Shown piece after piece: positions 1 to 7,475 of a stretch of 64,000 nucleotides of DNA. Within the stretch, counting starts at the first letter, position 1. The number at the start of each line of letters is the position of its first letter. The position numbers and the translations under genes are program-made. The notes beneath the pieces were generated by a model. The model was not told the origin of the DNA. It ran no database searches and saw nothing but the letters and a program-made list of their open reading frames with translations. The stretch covers positions 1 to 64,000 of the forward strand of contig CAJTCU010000012.1 in assembly GCA_910574935.1 (NCBI GenBank). Reading direction: 5' to 3'. The stretch comes from Oscillospiraceae bacterium (GTDB taxonomy: Bacteria; Bacillota; Clostridia; Oscillospirales; Acutalibacteraceae).

Positions 1-28
1 AGTACTAATAGGCCGAGGGCTTGACCAA
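1..28 (+). rRNA. 23S ribosomal RNA, 3' end only
   Basis: The first bases (AGTACTAATAGG, then CCGAGGGCTTGACC) match the strongly conserved 3' terminal helix region of bacterial 23S rRNA. The rest of the gene lies left of the window. No 5S rRNA is recognisable in the roughly 90 bases before the first tRNA. The exact 3' end is approximate. Confidence 0.85.
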
Positions 29-115
29 GTTTGTTCCCACCCTTGATTCGATTCCTTTCCTGCTTCTTTCGCTTTATTCAGTTTTTAGGGTACACGCCGG
101 TTACGGCTTTTAGAT

Positions 116-191
116 GCACCATTAGCTCAGTTGGTAGAGCACCTGACTCTTAATCAGGGTGTCCCGGGTTCGAGTCCCTGATGGTGCACCA
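116..191 (+). tRNA. tRNA-Lys (anticodon CTT)
   Basis: Full cloverleaf with acceptor GCACCAT paired to ATGGTGC, a D arm, anticodon loop CTCTTAA (anticodon CTT), T arm GGGTTCGAGTCCC and an encoded CCA end. It is the first gene after the 23S end and probably belongs to the rRNA operon transcript. Confidence 0.95.
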
Positions 192-196
192 GATTC

Positions 197-271
197 GGCC
201 CGTTGGTCAAGCGGCTAAGACGAAGGCCTCTCACGCCTTAAACGTGGGTTCGATTCCCGCACGGGTCACCA
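197..271 (+). tRNA. tRNA-Glu (anticodon CTC)
   Basis: Acceptor GGCCCGT pairs with ACGGGTC, anticodon loop CTCTCAC gives anticodon CTC, and CCA is encoded. Only five bases separate it from tRNA-Lys, so both are probably cut from one transcript. Confidence 0.95.
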
Positions 272-305
272 TGAGTTATATGAGCCAAGTACTTGTCTTT
301 TGTTT

Positions 306-334
306 TCTAAGACTTTATGATGGCGCTGTATAAT
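306..334 (+). promoter_or_regulatory. possible promoter of tRNA-Asn/larE
   Basis: A consensus -10 box TATAAT lies at 329-334, twelve bases before tRNA-Asn, with a TG just upstream. No good -35 box stands 17 bases further up, so this would be an extended -10 type promoter at best. Confidence 0.3.
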
Positions 335-345
335 AACTCATTTAT

Positions 346-421
346 TCCTCCTTAGCTCAGCCGGTAGAGCATGCGGCTGTTAACCGCAGGGTCGTTGGTT
401 CGAGTCCAACAGGGGGAGCCA
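346..421 (+). tRNA. tRNA-Asn (anticodon GTT)
   Basis: Acceptor TCCTCCT pairs with AGGGGGA, anticodon loop CTGTTAA gives GTT, T arm TTGGTTCGAGTCCAA, and CCA is encoded. An intrinsic terminator starts directly after it. Confidence 0.95.
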
Positions 422-458
422 AAAGAACTTGCAATTTAGGTTGCAGGTTCTTTTTTTT
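422..458 (+). terminator. intrinsic terminator closing the tRNA cluster
   Basis: AAGAACTTGCAA and TTGCAGGTTCTT form a 12-bp stem with one G-T pair around a short loop, followed by an unbroken run of T. It separates the stable RNA genes from larE. Confidence 0.9.
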
Positions 459-477
459 GAATAAATAGGAGGTTGCT

Positions 478-1221
478 ATGACTTTAGCGGACTTTTTCAC
501 AACATACCCCCGGGCGGCTCTGGGTTTTTCCGGTGGGGTGGACTCCGCCTATTTGCTGTATGCGGCCCTTGCCTGCCATGCCCAAGTGCGGCCTTATTAT
601 ATAAAAACTGCCTTTCAGCCCGCCTTTGAACTGGCCGACGCCCAGCGCCTTTGTCAACAGTTGGGCGTGGAACTCCAGATTATTGAACGGGACATTCTCT
701 CACTGGATTTGGTGTCCGCCAACTCCAAAGATCGTTGCTACCACTGTAAAAAGGCCCTGTTTTCCGCCTTAAAGGCCCAGGCACAGCTGGATGGGTATTC
801 CATACTGCTAGATGGCACCAATGCCTCTGATGAGGCCACAGACCGCCCAGGAATGCGTGCTTTGGACCAGCTGAAAGTCCTTTCGCCCCTGCGGGAGTGC
901 GGCTTAACCAAACCCCAGATTCGTCAGCTCTCCCGGGCGGCAGGGCTCTTTACTTGGGACAAGCCTGCCTATGCCTGCCTGGCTACTCGGGTGCCCACTG
1001 GCCAGCCCATTACAAAAGAGGACCTGCATCGAGTGGAAGAGGCCGAGAGCGCTTTGTCTGCTTTGGGTCTTAGGGATTTCCGGGTACGGCTTTTCCACGG
1101 GGGGGCCCGGATTCAGGCGCCGGAACCGCAGCTGGAATTAGTCCTTTCATTGCGCCAGGAGATTTTACAAAAACTCTCCGGCTCCTTTGACGCAGTGATG
1201 CTGGACCTGCAAATTCGATAA
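478..1221 (+). CDS. larE: LarE, ATP-dependent sacrificial sulfur transferase
   Basis: LarE gives a sulfur atom to pyridinium dicarboxylate mononucleotide during synthesis of the nickel-pincer cofactor of lactate racemase-type (LarA) enzymes. Seen here: the PP-loop SGGVDS at residues 18-23, RCYHCKK at 86-92, and PAYACLATR at 163-171, whose Cys167 matches the cysteine that gives up its sulfur in the well-studied LarE. The length of 247 residues is close to the family norm. ATG 478 follows TAGGAGG at the right distance. larA, larB and larC are not in the window, so partners must lie elsewhere; some LarE relatives occur without LarA. Confidence 0.88.
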   Translation: MTLADFFTTYPRAALGFSGGVDSAYLLYAALACHAQVRPYYIKTAFQPAFELADAQRLCQQLGVELQIIERDILSLDLVSANSKDRCYHCKKALFSALKAQAQLDGYSILLDGTNASDEATDRPGMRALDQLKVLSPLRECGLTKPQIRQLSRAAGLFTWDKPAYACLATRVPTGQPITKEDLHRVEEAESALSALGLRDFRVRLFHGGARIQAPEPQLELVLSLRQEILQKLSGSFDAVMLDLQIR

Positions 1222-1270
1222 AAGAGAAATCAGCGGGGGCTTTGCCCGTAACATGAAAATAAACGCGGGG

Positions 1271-1305
1271 AAAAGGGCGATGGCTGTCATTGACAACCAT
1301 CGCCC
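1271..1305 (-). terminator. probable terminator of the two-component operon
   Basis: GGGCGATGG at 1275-1283 and CCATCGCCC at 1297-1305 form a perfect 9-bp stem with a further TGTC/GACA pairing inside. Read on the minus strand it is followed by TTTT. It sits between the converging larE and histidine kinase genes. Confidence 0.5.
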
Positions 1306-1360
1306 CGGTGTATGCTGTGATTATTCCAAACGAGAAAATTGTCTTTTGGGTTTCCTTTGG

Positions 1361-3073
1361 TTACGATAAGCCGCCTTCCTTTGTGCCATCATCCAGGTTG
1401 ATAGGTTCTGGGGCGGCAGGCGGGCTTTCTACCTGTAGAATGGGAACCCTCTCGGGCCGAAGGGCCACCAGGGGGAACTGCACGGTCACGGTAAACATGT
1501 CCCCGTCTGTGCGCACAAAGAAGGTGCCTCCACAGGCTTCGGTAAAGCTCTTGGCAATGGACAGCCCCAGCCCGCTGCCCTCTGTGGTGCGGTTCTGGTC
1601 TCCCCGGACAAACCGGGCGGTTAGGTCCTCGCCGTTCATGGTAATCTCATTTTTGGAGATGTTCCGGATATTTACAAGGGCCTGGCCGCTCTGGGCGCTA
1701 AGGGTTACATACACCCGAGAGCCCTCTAAAGAGTACTGGGTACAGTTGCGGATAAGGTTTTGCAGCACCCGGTATAGCCGCTGGCCGTCGGCGTGAATGA
1801 CCATAGGGACCTCGGGAATATCCACCCGCCATACCAGCTGGGACCTTTGAATGGTCTGCTCCATCTCCACCAGGGTCTGGCGCATCAGCCGTCCCAGGTC
1901 CAGGTCCTCCAGGTTTAAGCTGATGTTCCCGGTGGCGGCCTTAGACACCTCAAACACGTCCTGCACAATACCGCTTAGCCGCTGGGCCTTTTGGGCAATG
2001 GTGTTCACATAGTCCGCGGCGGTGGGGGGCAGGTCTGGCTCTTTCTTCAGCAGTTCCACATAACTGATGATGGAGGTCAGAGGGGTCTTGATGTCATGGG
2101 ACACATTGGTAATCAGCTCAATCTTGGTGCGGTCCGCCTTTGTGCCCTCTTCCACCGCTTTCTGCACCCCGGTGCGGATCATGTTCAGCTGCATGGCGCA
2201 GTCATATAGGTTGGAGGTAGGGGAAACATGGTTTACGGCGTTCAGGTCGCCGCCGTACATTTCGGTGATCTGGTCCATCAGCAGGTTCCAGTCCCGCAGG
2301 TCCCGCTTTAGGGCCAGAATATACCACCACACCGTGCCCACAACGCCCACAGAGACAATAGACGTGGCTGCAAGGAGGATCTGAACGTAAAAGATAAAAT
2401 GCTGGAAAACAAAAAGGCTGACCACATATAGGACCACCAGCCCGCCAATGATCCCTACTACCGAGTACACCCGGCGCAGGGCCCGCTGCTCAAAGGTGCT
2501 CATGGTCTCATAGCGGTTAACCCGGACCAGGAACGAGTGAAGAATATTGTGGCTAAAGAACCGCCGGTTTCGGCTAATGTCCAGGCAAAGCAGGTACACA
2601 GTAAGCACACACAGCACGGTAAGGGCAAAGGCTTTTTTCATGCCATAGCCCTCCAAAACGATCAGGAGGCTTAAGAGGAACAGCAGCCCCAGCGCTCCCA
2701 GCTTTAGCTCAACCCAAATTTTCCCCAGGCCCTTGGCCACCAGGTTCTCAAAGGCGTGGCGGTCCTGGCGGAACAGGAAAATCAGTACAAGGGCGGTGCC
2801 TAAAATAGCCAGGGCGCTGATAATCTGCACCGTATAGTTGTATACCAGGTCCTGGCGCGGTGCCTCTTCCACCACTGGGCCGGGATGAAAGTAGCCCTCG
2901 GCAGAGCCGGTAATTTCCTGCAAATGCCCGGCGGCAAAGCGCAGGGTATGGGGGTTGGCCAAAACCAGGGTGAAAAAAACCACCGCGCAGCAGGCGCCGC
3001 ACAGCACCACCAGCAGACACAGCCAAGAGAGCAGCCCGGCGAAGGTATTAGTGTTTCTCGAATTTGTAGCCAA
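1361..3073 (-). CDS. membrane sensor histidine kinase
   Basis: Sensor partner of the response regulator directly upstream. About six hydrophobic segments fill residues 13-256 (roughly 13-38, 82-102, 124-141, 147-165, 203-223, 226-256). Then come the HisKA H-box VSHDIKTPLTSI with His326, the N-box LQNLIRNCTQYS near 437-448 and the ATP-lid G2 motif GSGLGLSIAK near 499. The classical DxGxG G1 box is not obvious. The TTG start at 3073 overlaps the end of the regulator gene by 26 bases, so the two are translationally coupled; a start further downstream cannot be excluded. The ligand is unknown; similarity to VanS-like sensors is general only. Confidence 0.85.
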   Translation of the reverse strand: MATNSRNTNTFAGLLSWLCLLVVLCGACCAVVFFTLVLANPHTLRFAAGHLQEITGSAEGYFHPGPVVEEAPRQDLVYNYTVQIISALAILGTALVLIFLFRQDRHAFENLVAKGLGKIWVELKLGALGLLFLLSLLIVLEGYGMKKAFALTVLCVLTVYLLCLDISRNRRFFSHNILHSFLVRVNRYETMSTFEQRALRRVYSVVGIIGGLVVLYVVSLFVFQHFIFYVQILLAATSIVSVGVVGTVWWYILALKRDLRDWNLLMDQITEMYGGDLNAVNHVSPTSNLYDCAMQLNMIRTGVQKAVEEGTKADRTKIELITNVSHDIKTPLTSIISYVELLKKEPDLPPTAADYVNTIAQKAQRLSGIVQDVFEVSKAATGNISLNLEDLDLGRLMRQTLVEMEQTIQRSQLVWRVDIPEVPMVIHADGQRLYRVLQNLIRNCTQYSLEGSRVYVTLSAQSGQALVNIRNISKNEITMNGEDLTARFVRGDQNRTTEGSGLGLSIAKSFTEACGGTFFVRTDGDMFTVTVQFPLVALRPERVPILQVESPPAAPEPINLDDGTKEGGLS

Positions 3074-3752
3074 TGCCCCACACCACCTTTAAGTATTCCG
3101 GTTCGCTGGGATTAATCTCAATTTTCTCCCGAATGCGCCGGATATGCACCATCACGGTATTTTCCGTGGAATAAGCGGACTCGTTCCATATTTTGCTGTA
3201 GATTTCTTCCGCCGGGAAGATGCGCCCAGGGTTGCGCATCAGCAGCTCTACAATTTTGGTCTCTGTGGCGGTCAGTTTAACAGGCTCGCCGTCTGCGTAG
3301 AGAACGTGTTCGTCCAGGTGAAAGCGCAGCCTGCCGTTGATTATGACGTTTTCCCCCCGGGAGTTGATGTCTCCCAGGCTGGTGTACCGCCGCAGCTGGG
3401 ACTTTACCCGGGCGGCCAGCTCCATAGGGTTAAAGGGCTTTGTCACATAGTCGTCCGCGCCCATCGAGAGGCCCAGTACTTTGTCGCTGTTTTCGCTTTT
3501 GGCAGAGAGGACAATAATGGGCAGGTTCTTGCCCTCGCGGATGCGCATAATAGCGGAAAGGCCGTCCAGCCTGGGCATCATCACGTCAATAATAATCAGG
3601 TGGATGTTTTTGGTGGTCACCAGGTCCAGGGCCTCCAGCCCGTCATAGGCCCGGAACACATTATAGCCCTCGCTCTCCAGGTTCAGGGCAATGGCCCGAA
3701 CAATTTCCCGGTCATCGTCCACCACCAAAATGTTTTTTCCCTCGTTGTCCAT
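3048..3752 (-). CDS. OmpR/VanR-family response regulator
   Basis: A DNA-binding regulator phosphorylated by the overlapping histidine kinase. The receiver domain (about residues 7-118) shows the acidic pocket VVDDD, the phospho-acceptor Asp56 in LIIIDVMMP and the conserved lysine of DDYVTKPF. The C-terminal winged helix (about 135-232) ends with the RRIREKIE recognition helix and a VWGIGYKFE wing. With 234 residues it has normal length. ATG 3752 follows a GGGG-rich Shine-Dalgarno stretch. Targets are unknown; autoregulation through a palindrome 70-90 bases upstream is possible. Confidence 0.92.
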   Translation of the reverse strand: MDNEGKNILVVDDDREIVRAIALNLESEGYNVFRAYDGLEALDLVTTKNIHLIIIDVMMPRLDGLSAIMRIREGKNLPIIVLSAKSENSDKVLGLSMGADDYVTKPFNPMELAARVKSQLRRYTSLGDINSRGENVIINGRLRFHLDEHVLYADGEPVKLTATETKIVELLMRNPGRIFPAEEIYSKIWNESAYSTENTVMVHIRRIREKIEINPSEPEYLKVVWGIGYKFEKH

Positions 3753-3823
3753 AGAATTACCCCCTCTATAAGGAATAATGTGTTCAAAGGAACACAGGGA
3801 GAAGCCAAAAACGCGAAGCGAGA

Positions 3824-3839
3824 GTTAAGCGTACTTAAC
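3824..3839. promoter_or_regulatory. palindrome upstream of the two-component operon
   Basis: GTTAAG-CGTA-CTTAAC is a perfect 6-bp inverted repeat with partly symmetric flanks. It lies in the presumed 5' leader of the response regulator, downstream of a -10-like TATACT on the minus strand (3916-3921). It could be an operator or an RNA hairpin. Confidence 0.35.
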
Positions 3840-4006
3840 GCTTTCTCTTCTTGCCGCCCAAAAGCAGAGGCTTTCTCCAAGCGGATGGAATGAATAGATT
3901 GAATAGCATACATATAGTATAGCCGATGAATCTTACAAATGGGCCAGGTATTTCTTACAAAAATCATACACCAATCCACTCCCAAAGTCAACCCAGCGCC
4001 CAGCGC

Positions 4007-4382
4007 CCAGCGCAAGCGCTGGACCCAATGTCGCGGAGTCGGGCGAAGCTGCGCCCTCGTCGGTGTAAACCATTGGCGTAGCCAGCGCGTTCCTCTGGGG
4101 GCTTCCGGCAGCGTGACGCTGCATCCACTTCGCGGAGGTCTCGTCTGCCGACTCGGTCGGATCAGAACGGTCGCCACTGGCGACCTTCCCCGGGCGAAGC
4201 TGCGCCCTCCCTGGTGTAAACCGTTAGCATAGCCAGCGCGTTCCTCTGGGGGCTTCCGTCCCCCCTGCCCGCGCTGGCTCGGCTAAAAAATATACAGCGG
4301 CAAGTGAGCCGGAGCGAACGCCCCCGCGACTAAAGATGCAACGCTTGCGTTGCCGCTTGCGCTGGGGGCCCGTATTGGCCAA
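4007..4382. repeat. interspersed palindromic repeat, family A, locus 1
   Basis: This gene-free stretch opens with the palindrome CCAGCGCAAGCGCTGG (4007-4022) followed by TCGCGGAG and closes with the opposite orientation: GAGCGAACGCC, CCGCGACTAA, then CGCTTGCGCTGGGGG and CCCGTATTGGCCA. Inside, a 68-base unit occurs twice (4040-4107 and 4191-4258, offset 151, few mismatches) and contains AGCCAGCGCG and CTCTGGGGGCTTCCG. The same modules in the same order recur at 25911-26350. I see no coding sequence; the rest of 3840-4430 shows nothing else I recognise. Confidence 0.75.
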
Positions 4383-4447
4383 AGAAAAAGTTCTGTCCTC
4401 TCCAAAATCTGCATAAAATGTCTAAGAAAAGCAAGGAGGGGTCCCCA

Positions 4448-5269
4448 ATGAAGCGCATGATAAAAATGAAAAAAATGTATATGCTGATACCGGCCCTGCT
4501 GCTGGCCGCCGGGGCGGTGCTGGGGGCCGTGCTTTGGCCCAGGGCGAACCGGGCGCTGGCGGTTTCTGGAGAAATTACCAACTGGGGCCTAAGCTTTCAG
4601 CAGGAGGGCCAGCCCCCGGTGGCCAACGCCACGGCAGACTACCTGGCCCAGTTCGATAGCCTTTATTGCGCCCAAACCCAGGAAAAACTGCTGTACATTA
4701 CTTTTGACGCGGGCTTTGAGAACGGCAACACGGAAAAAATTTTGGACGCGCTAAAAAACCATGGGGTAAAGGCCACCTTTTTCCTGGTGGGAAACTATTT
4801 TGAGACCCAGCCGGAGCTGGTGCGCCGCATGGTGGAAGAGGGCCACACCATTGGTAACCACACCTATAGCCACCCGGATATGTCCGCGATTGGGGACCAG
4901 GCCAGTTTTCAAGCAGAGCTGGCAAAAAACGAGGCCCTGTATCAGGACATTACCGGAGAGGAAATGCCAAAGCTCTACCGGCCGCCCCAGGGGAAGTTCT
5001 GCGAGAGCAACCTGAAAATGGCCCAGGCCCTGGGCTACCACACGGTTTTTTGGAGCCTGGCCTATGTGGACTGGTACCAGGACGACCAGCCCACCCCCCA
5101 GCAGGCCTATGATAAGCTGCTGCCCCGGGCCCACCCAGGGGCTGTGGTACTGCTGCACAGCACCTCGAACACCAACGGGGAGATTCTGGATGAGCTGCTG
5201 GGCAAGTGGGAGGACATGGGCTATACCTTCGGAGACCTGGAAGCCTACTTGCAATCCATGGGGAAATAG
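4448..5269 (+). CDS. polysaccharide deacetylase, PdaA-like
   Basis: A membrane-anchored or secreted NodB-fold deacetylase, probably acting on peptidoglycan amino sugars. An N-terminal hydrophobic stretch at about residues 11-30 anchors or exports it. Motif 1 is TFDAGFENG (the TFD-x-G form of PdaA-type enzymes rather than TFDDG), motif 2 is NHTYSHPD with the metal-binding HxxxH, then YRPPQGKF, and VLLHS near the C-terminus. ATG 4448 is preferred because AAGGAGGG ends eight bases before it; an upstream in-frame ATG at 4418 lacks such a site. In spore formers PdaA makes muramic delta-lactam in the cortex, which fits spoIVB in this window, but vegetative roles are possible. Confidence 0.82.
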   Translation: MKRMIKMKKMYMLIPALLLAAGAVLGAVLWPRANRALAVSGEITNWGLSFQQEGQPPVANATADYLAQFDSLYCAQTQEKLLYITFDAGFENGNTEKILDALKNHGVKATFFLVGNYFETQPELVRRMVEEGHTIGNHTYSHPDMSAIGDQASFQAELAKNEALYQDITGEEMPKLYRPPQGKFCESNLKMAQALGYHTVFWSLAYVDWYQDDQPTPQQAYDKLLPRAHPGAVVLLHSTSNTNGEILDELLGKWEDMGYTFGDLEAYLQSMGK

Positions 5270-5421
5270 GGTATAATGGGTTCTATTGGACCCCAAGAGA
5301 AGCATCGCCCCTCTCCAAACGGAAGATGCGGGCGAATGAAAAAATCCCTAAAACCTCCCTGCCCCACCGGCTGCCCGCCACGTCCACTAACCCAGCGGGC
5401 CCACCAAAATTCCCCCGGAGG

Positions 5422-5488
5422 AAAAGTTTTTGAAGGTTCTTAGGAAACTTTTTACAAAAAGTTTCCTAAGCCGCCGGAGGCCAAAGCA
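5422..5488. repeat. interspersed palindromic repeat, family B
   Basis: AAAAGTTTTTGAAGGTT leads into a perfect 14-bp hairpin, CTTAGGAAACTTTT paired with AAAAGTTTCCTAAG (5439-5470), followed by GCCGCCGGAGGCCAAAG. A degraded copy lies at 18925-18985 and related modules occur elsewhere in the window. It may also end transcription from the deacetylase gene. Confidence 0.65.
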
Positions 5489-5519
5489 ACCTCACCAAAA
5501 ATAAAGGAAGTAAAAAAGC

Positions 5520-6014
5520 ATGGAACACATTGTAGAAGCCCTGGTCCGGCTGTTCAGCCAGACCATTCCCGCCGAACTGACTGTTTTCGTCCTCTCCCTG
5601 ATGCCCGTCATTGAGCTGCGGGGGGGCATTTTGGCCGCCAAGCTGCTGGACCTGCAAATGCTGCCGGCCTTTTTCATCTGCCTGGTGGGCACTCTGCTGC
5701 CCACCCCCTTTATCCTGCTGTTCATCAACAAAATCTTTGACTGGATGCGCAATACCCGCTTTGTAAAGCTGGTGAACCGTATGGAGGAAAAGGGCCGGGG
5801 GAAATTTGAGAAAATCAACCGGTATAAGACCATTGGCCTGATGATCTTTGTGGCCATTCCCCTGCCCGGTACCGGGGCCTGGACCGGCTCGCTGGCAGCG
5901 GCCCTGATGAAGATGGACTTTAAATACGCCATGCTCTCGGTGGTCCTGGGCACGCTTATCGCGGACATCATTATGTGTGCGCTGTCCTATGGGCTGCTGG
6001 GGCTTGTGCTCTAA
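5520..6014 (+). CDS. COG2426 small multidrug-export-like membrane protein
   Basis: A 164-residue integral membrane protein with about four hydrophobic segments. The signature stretches PVIELRGGI near residue 35, GTLLPTPFILLF near 57 and AIPLPGTGAWTGSL near 115 are those of the COG2426 putative small multidrug export family, for which no substrate is firmly known. Helix-breaking glycine/proline pairs resemble DedA-like re-entrant loops. ATG follows AAAGGAAG. Its stop codon is immediately followed by the ATG of the next gene, so the two are co-translated. Confidence 0.75.
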   Translation: MEHIVEALVRLFSQTIPAELTVFVLSLMPVIELRGGILAAKLLDLQMLPAFFICLVGTLLPTPFILLFINKIFDWMRNTRFVKLVNRMEEKGRGKFEKINRYKTIGLMIFVAIPLPGTGAWTGSLAAALMKMDFKYAMLSVVLGTLIADIIMCALSYGLLGLVL

Positions 6015-7271
6015 ATGCGCAGGTGCAAGGTGGCGGTGGTGGGCGCCGGGGCCTCGGGGCTAATGGCAGCCCTGCACGCGGCCGCCGCTTTGAAAAAGCC
6101 CGGGGCCGTGCTGCTGCTGGAGGGCAACCCAAAGCCCGGCAAAAAGCTGCTGGCCACAGGCAGCGGCCGCTGCAACCTGACCAACCTGGACATTTCGCCG
6201 GGGCATTATCACGGAGACCCGGTTCCCCAGGGGCTGTGGCGGCGGTTTTCTGGGGAAACTATTTTGGCCCAGTTCCACCAGCTGGGCCTTTTAACCCGCC
6301 AGGGGACAGAGGGCCGGATGTATCCCAACAGCCTGCAAGCCGCCTCGGTGGTTCACGCGCTGTGCGGGGCCTGTGCCCAGGCGGGGGTAGAGACCCTCTG
6401 CGGTTATTTGGTAGAGGGCCTGGCCCCGGTGCGGGGCGGCTACCTTTTAACAGGACCCGGGGGGCAGGAGGTGTTTGCCCAGCGGGTGGTGCTTAGCTGC
6501 GGGGGAAAGGCCAGCCCCAGGCTCTCTGCCGGAGAGGGCTACCGGCTGGCCCAGGGGCTTGGCCATACGCCAACAGGGCTTGCGCCCTCTTTGGTGGGCC
6601 TGCGGGTGGGGAAAAAGCTGCCCCGGGCCTTAAAGGGCCTTCGGTGCAGGGCCAGGGCCGCGCTGACCCAAAATGGCCGGGAGCTGTATGGAGAGAGCGG
6701 CGAGGTGATCTTTGGCACAGAGACGGTTTCGGGCATTTGCGTGATGAACCTTACCGCCCGGCTGCGGGGGCTAAGCCAAAAGGGACTGGCCCTTTCTTTG
6801 GACCTGCTGGAGGACATGGGGGCGGAGGAGCTTTTGGCCTATTTGGAAAAGCGGAAAAGCCTTTGGCCGCAGCGCCCCGCCGGAGAGCTTTTGGCCGGAG
6901 CCCTGCCCCTTGGGCTGGGCTGGGAGCTGGTGAAAGCCGCTGGCATGGACCCGGACCGGGCCCTTTCGGCGGTAACAGAGAAAGAGCTGGCCCAGGCGGC
7001 GGGGAAAGTAAAGGGCTTTCGGCTGGAAATTTTGGGCCCGGATGGCTGGGAAAATGCCCAGGCCACGGCTGGGGGCGTGCCGCTTTGCCAGGTGGACCTG
7101 GCCACCCTGGAGTCCAAGCTGGCGCCGGGGGTCTACCTGACCGGAGAGCTGCTGAACGTAGACGGAGACTGCGGCGGCTATAACCTGCACTGGGCCTGGG
7201 TCACGGGGATTTTGGCGGGACAAGCGGCCGGCGGTAGGGCGGCCCGCAATTTTGGCGGGGCGCGCCCCTAG
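6015..7271 (+). CDS. HI0933/BaiN-family FAD-dependent oxidoreductase
   Basis: Flavoprotein of the HI0933-like family (418 residues). The N-terminal Rossmann motif VAVVGAGASGLMAA at about 6-19 binds FAD. KKLLATGSGRCNLTN near 48-62 is the family signature, and GGYNLHWAWVTG near the C-terminus covers the flavin. Relatives include BaiN, implicated in bile-acid dehydroxylation, but most members have no proven substrate. The gene begins on the base after the stop of the preceding membrane protein. Confidence 0.85.
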   Translation: MRRCKVAVVGAGASGLMAALHAAAALKKPGAVLLLEGNPKPGKKLLATGSGRCNLTNLDISPGHYHGDPVPQGLWRRFSGETILAQFHQLGLLTRQGTEGRMYPNSLQAASVVHALCGACAQAGVETLCGYLVEGLAPVRGGYLLTGPGGQEVFAQRVVLSCGGKASPRLSAGEGYRLAQGLGHTPTGLAPSLVGLRVGKKLPRALKGLRCRARAALTQNGRELYGESGEVIFGTETVSGICVMNLTARLRGLSQKGLALSLDLLEDMGAEELLAYLEKRKSLWPQRPAGELLAGALPLGLGWELVKAAGMDPDRALSAVTEKELAQAAGKVKGFRLEILGPDGWENAQATAGGVPLCQVDLATLESKLAPGVYLTGELLNVDGDCGGYNLHWAWVTGILAGQAAGGRAARNFGGARP

Positions 7272-7475
7272 AGGCCTGTTTTAAAATCGGAGAAATGCTG
7301 GATTTTTGCGCAAGAAATCAGTGGGTTCCAGGGAAAAACGCAAGAAATGCTGGCGCCTTTCCAGACTTTTGGACCCAGAAGCCGCCATTTCTGGGCAAAG
7401 CAGACCGTGTTTTGGCGTTTTCAAACCAGCCCGAAAGACCGGGGCAAAACTATAAAGAAAGAGCGGGAAAAGGAC

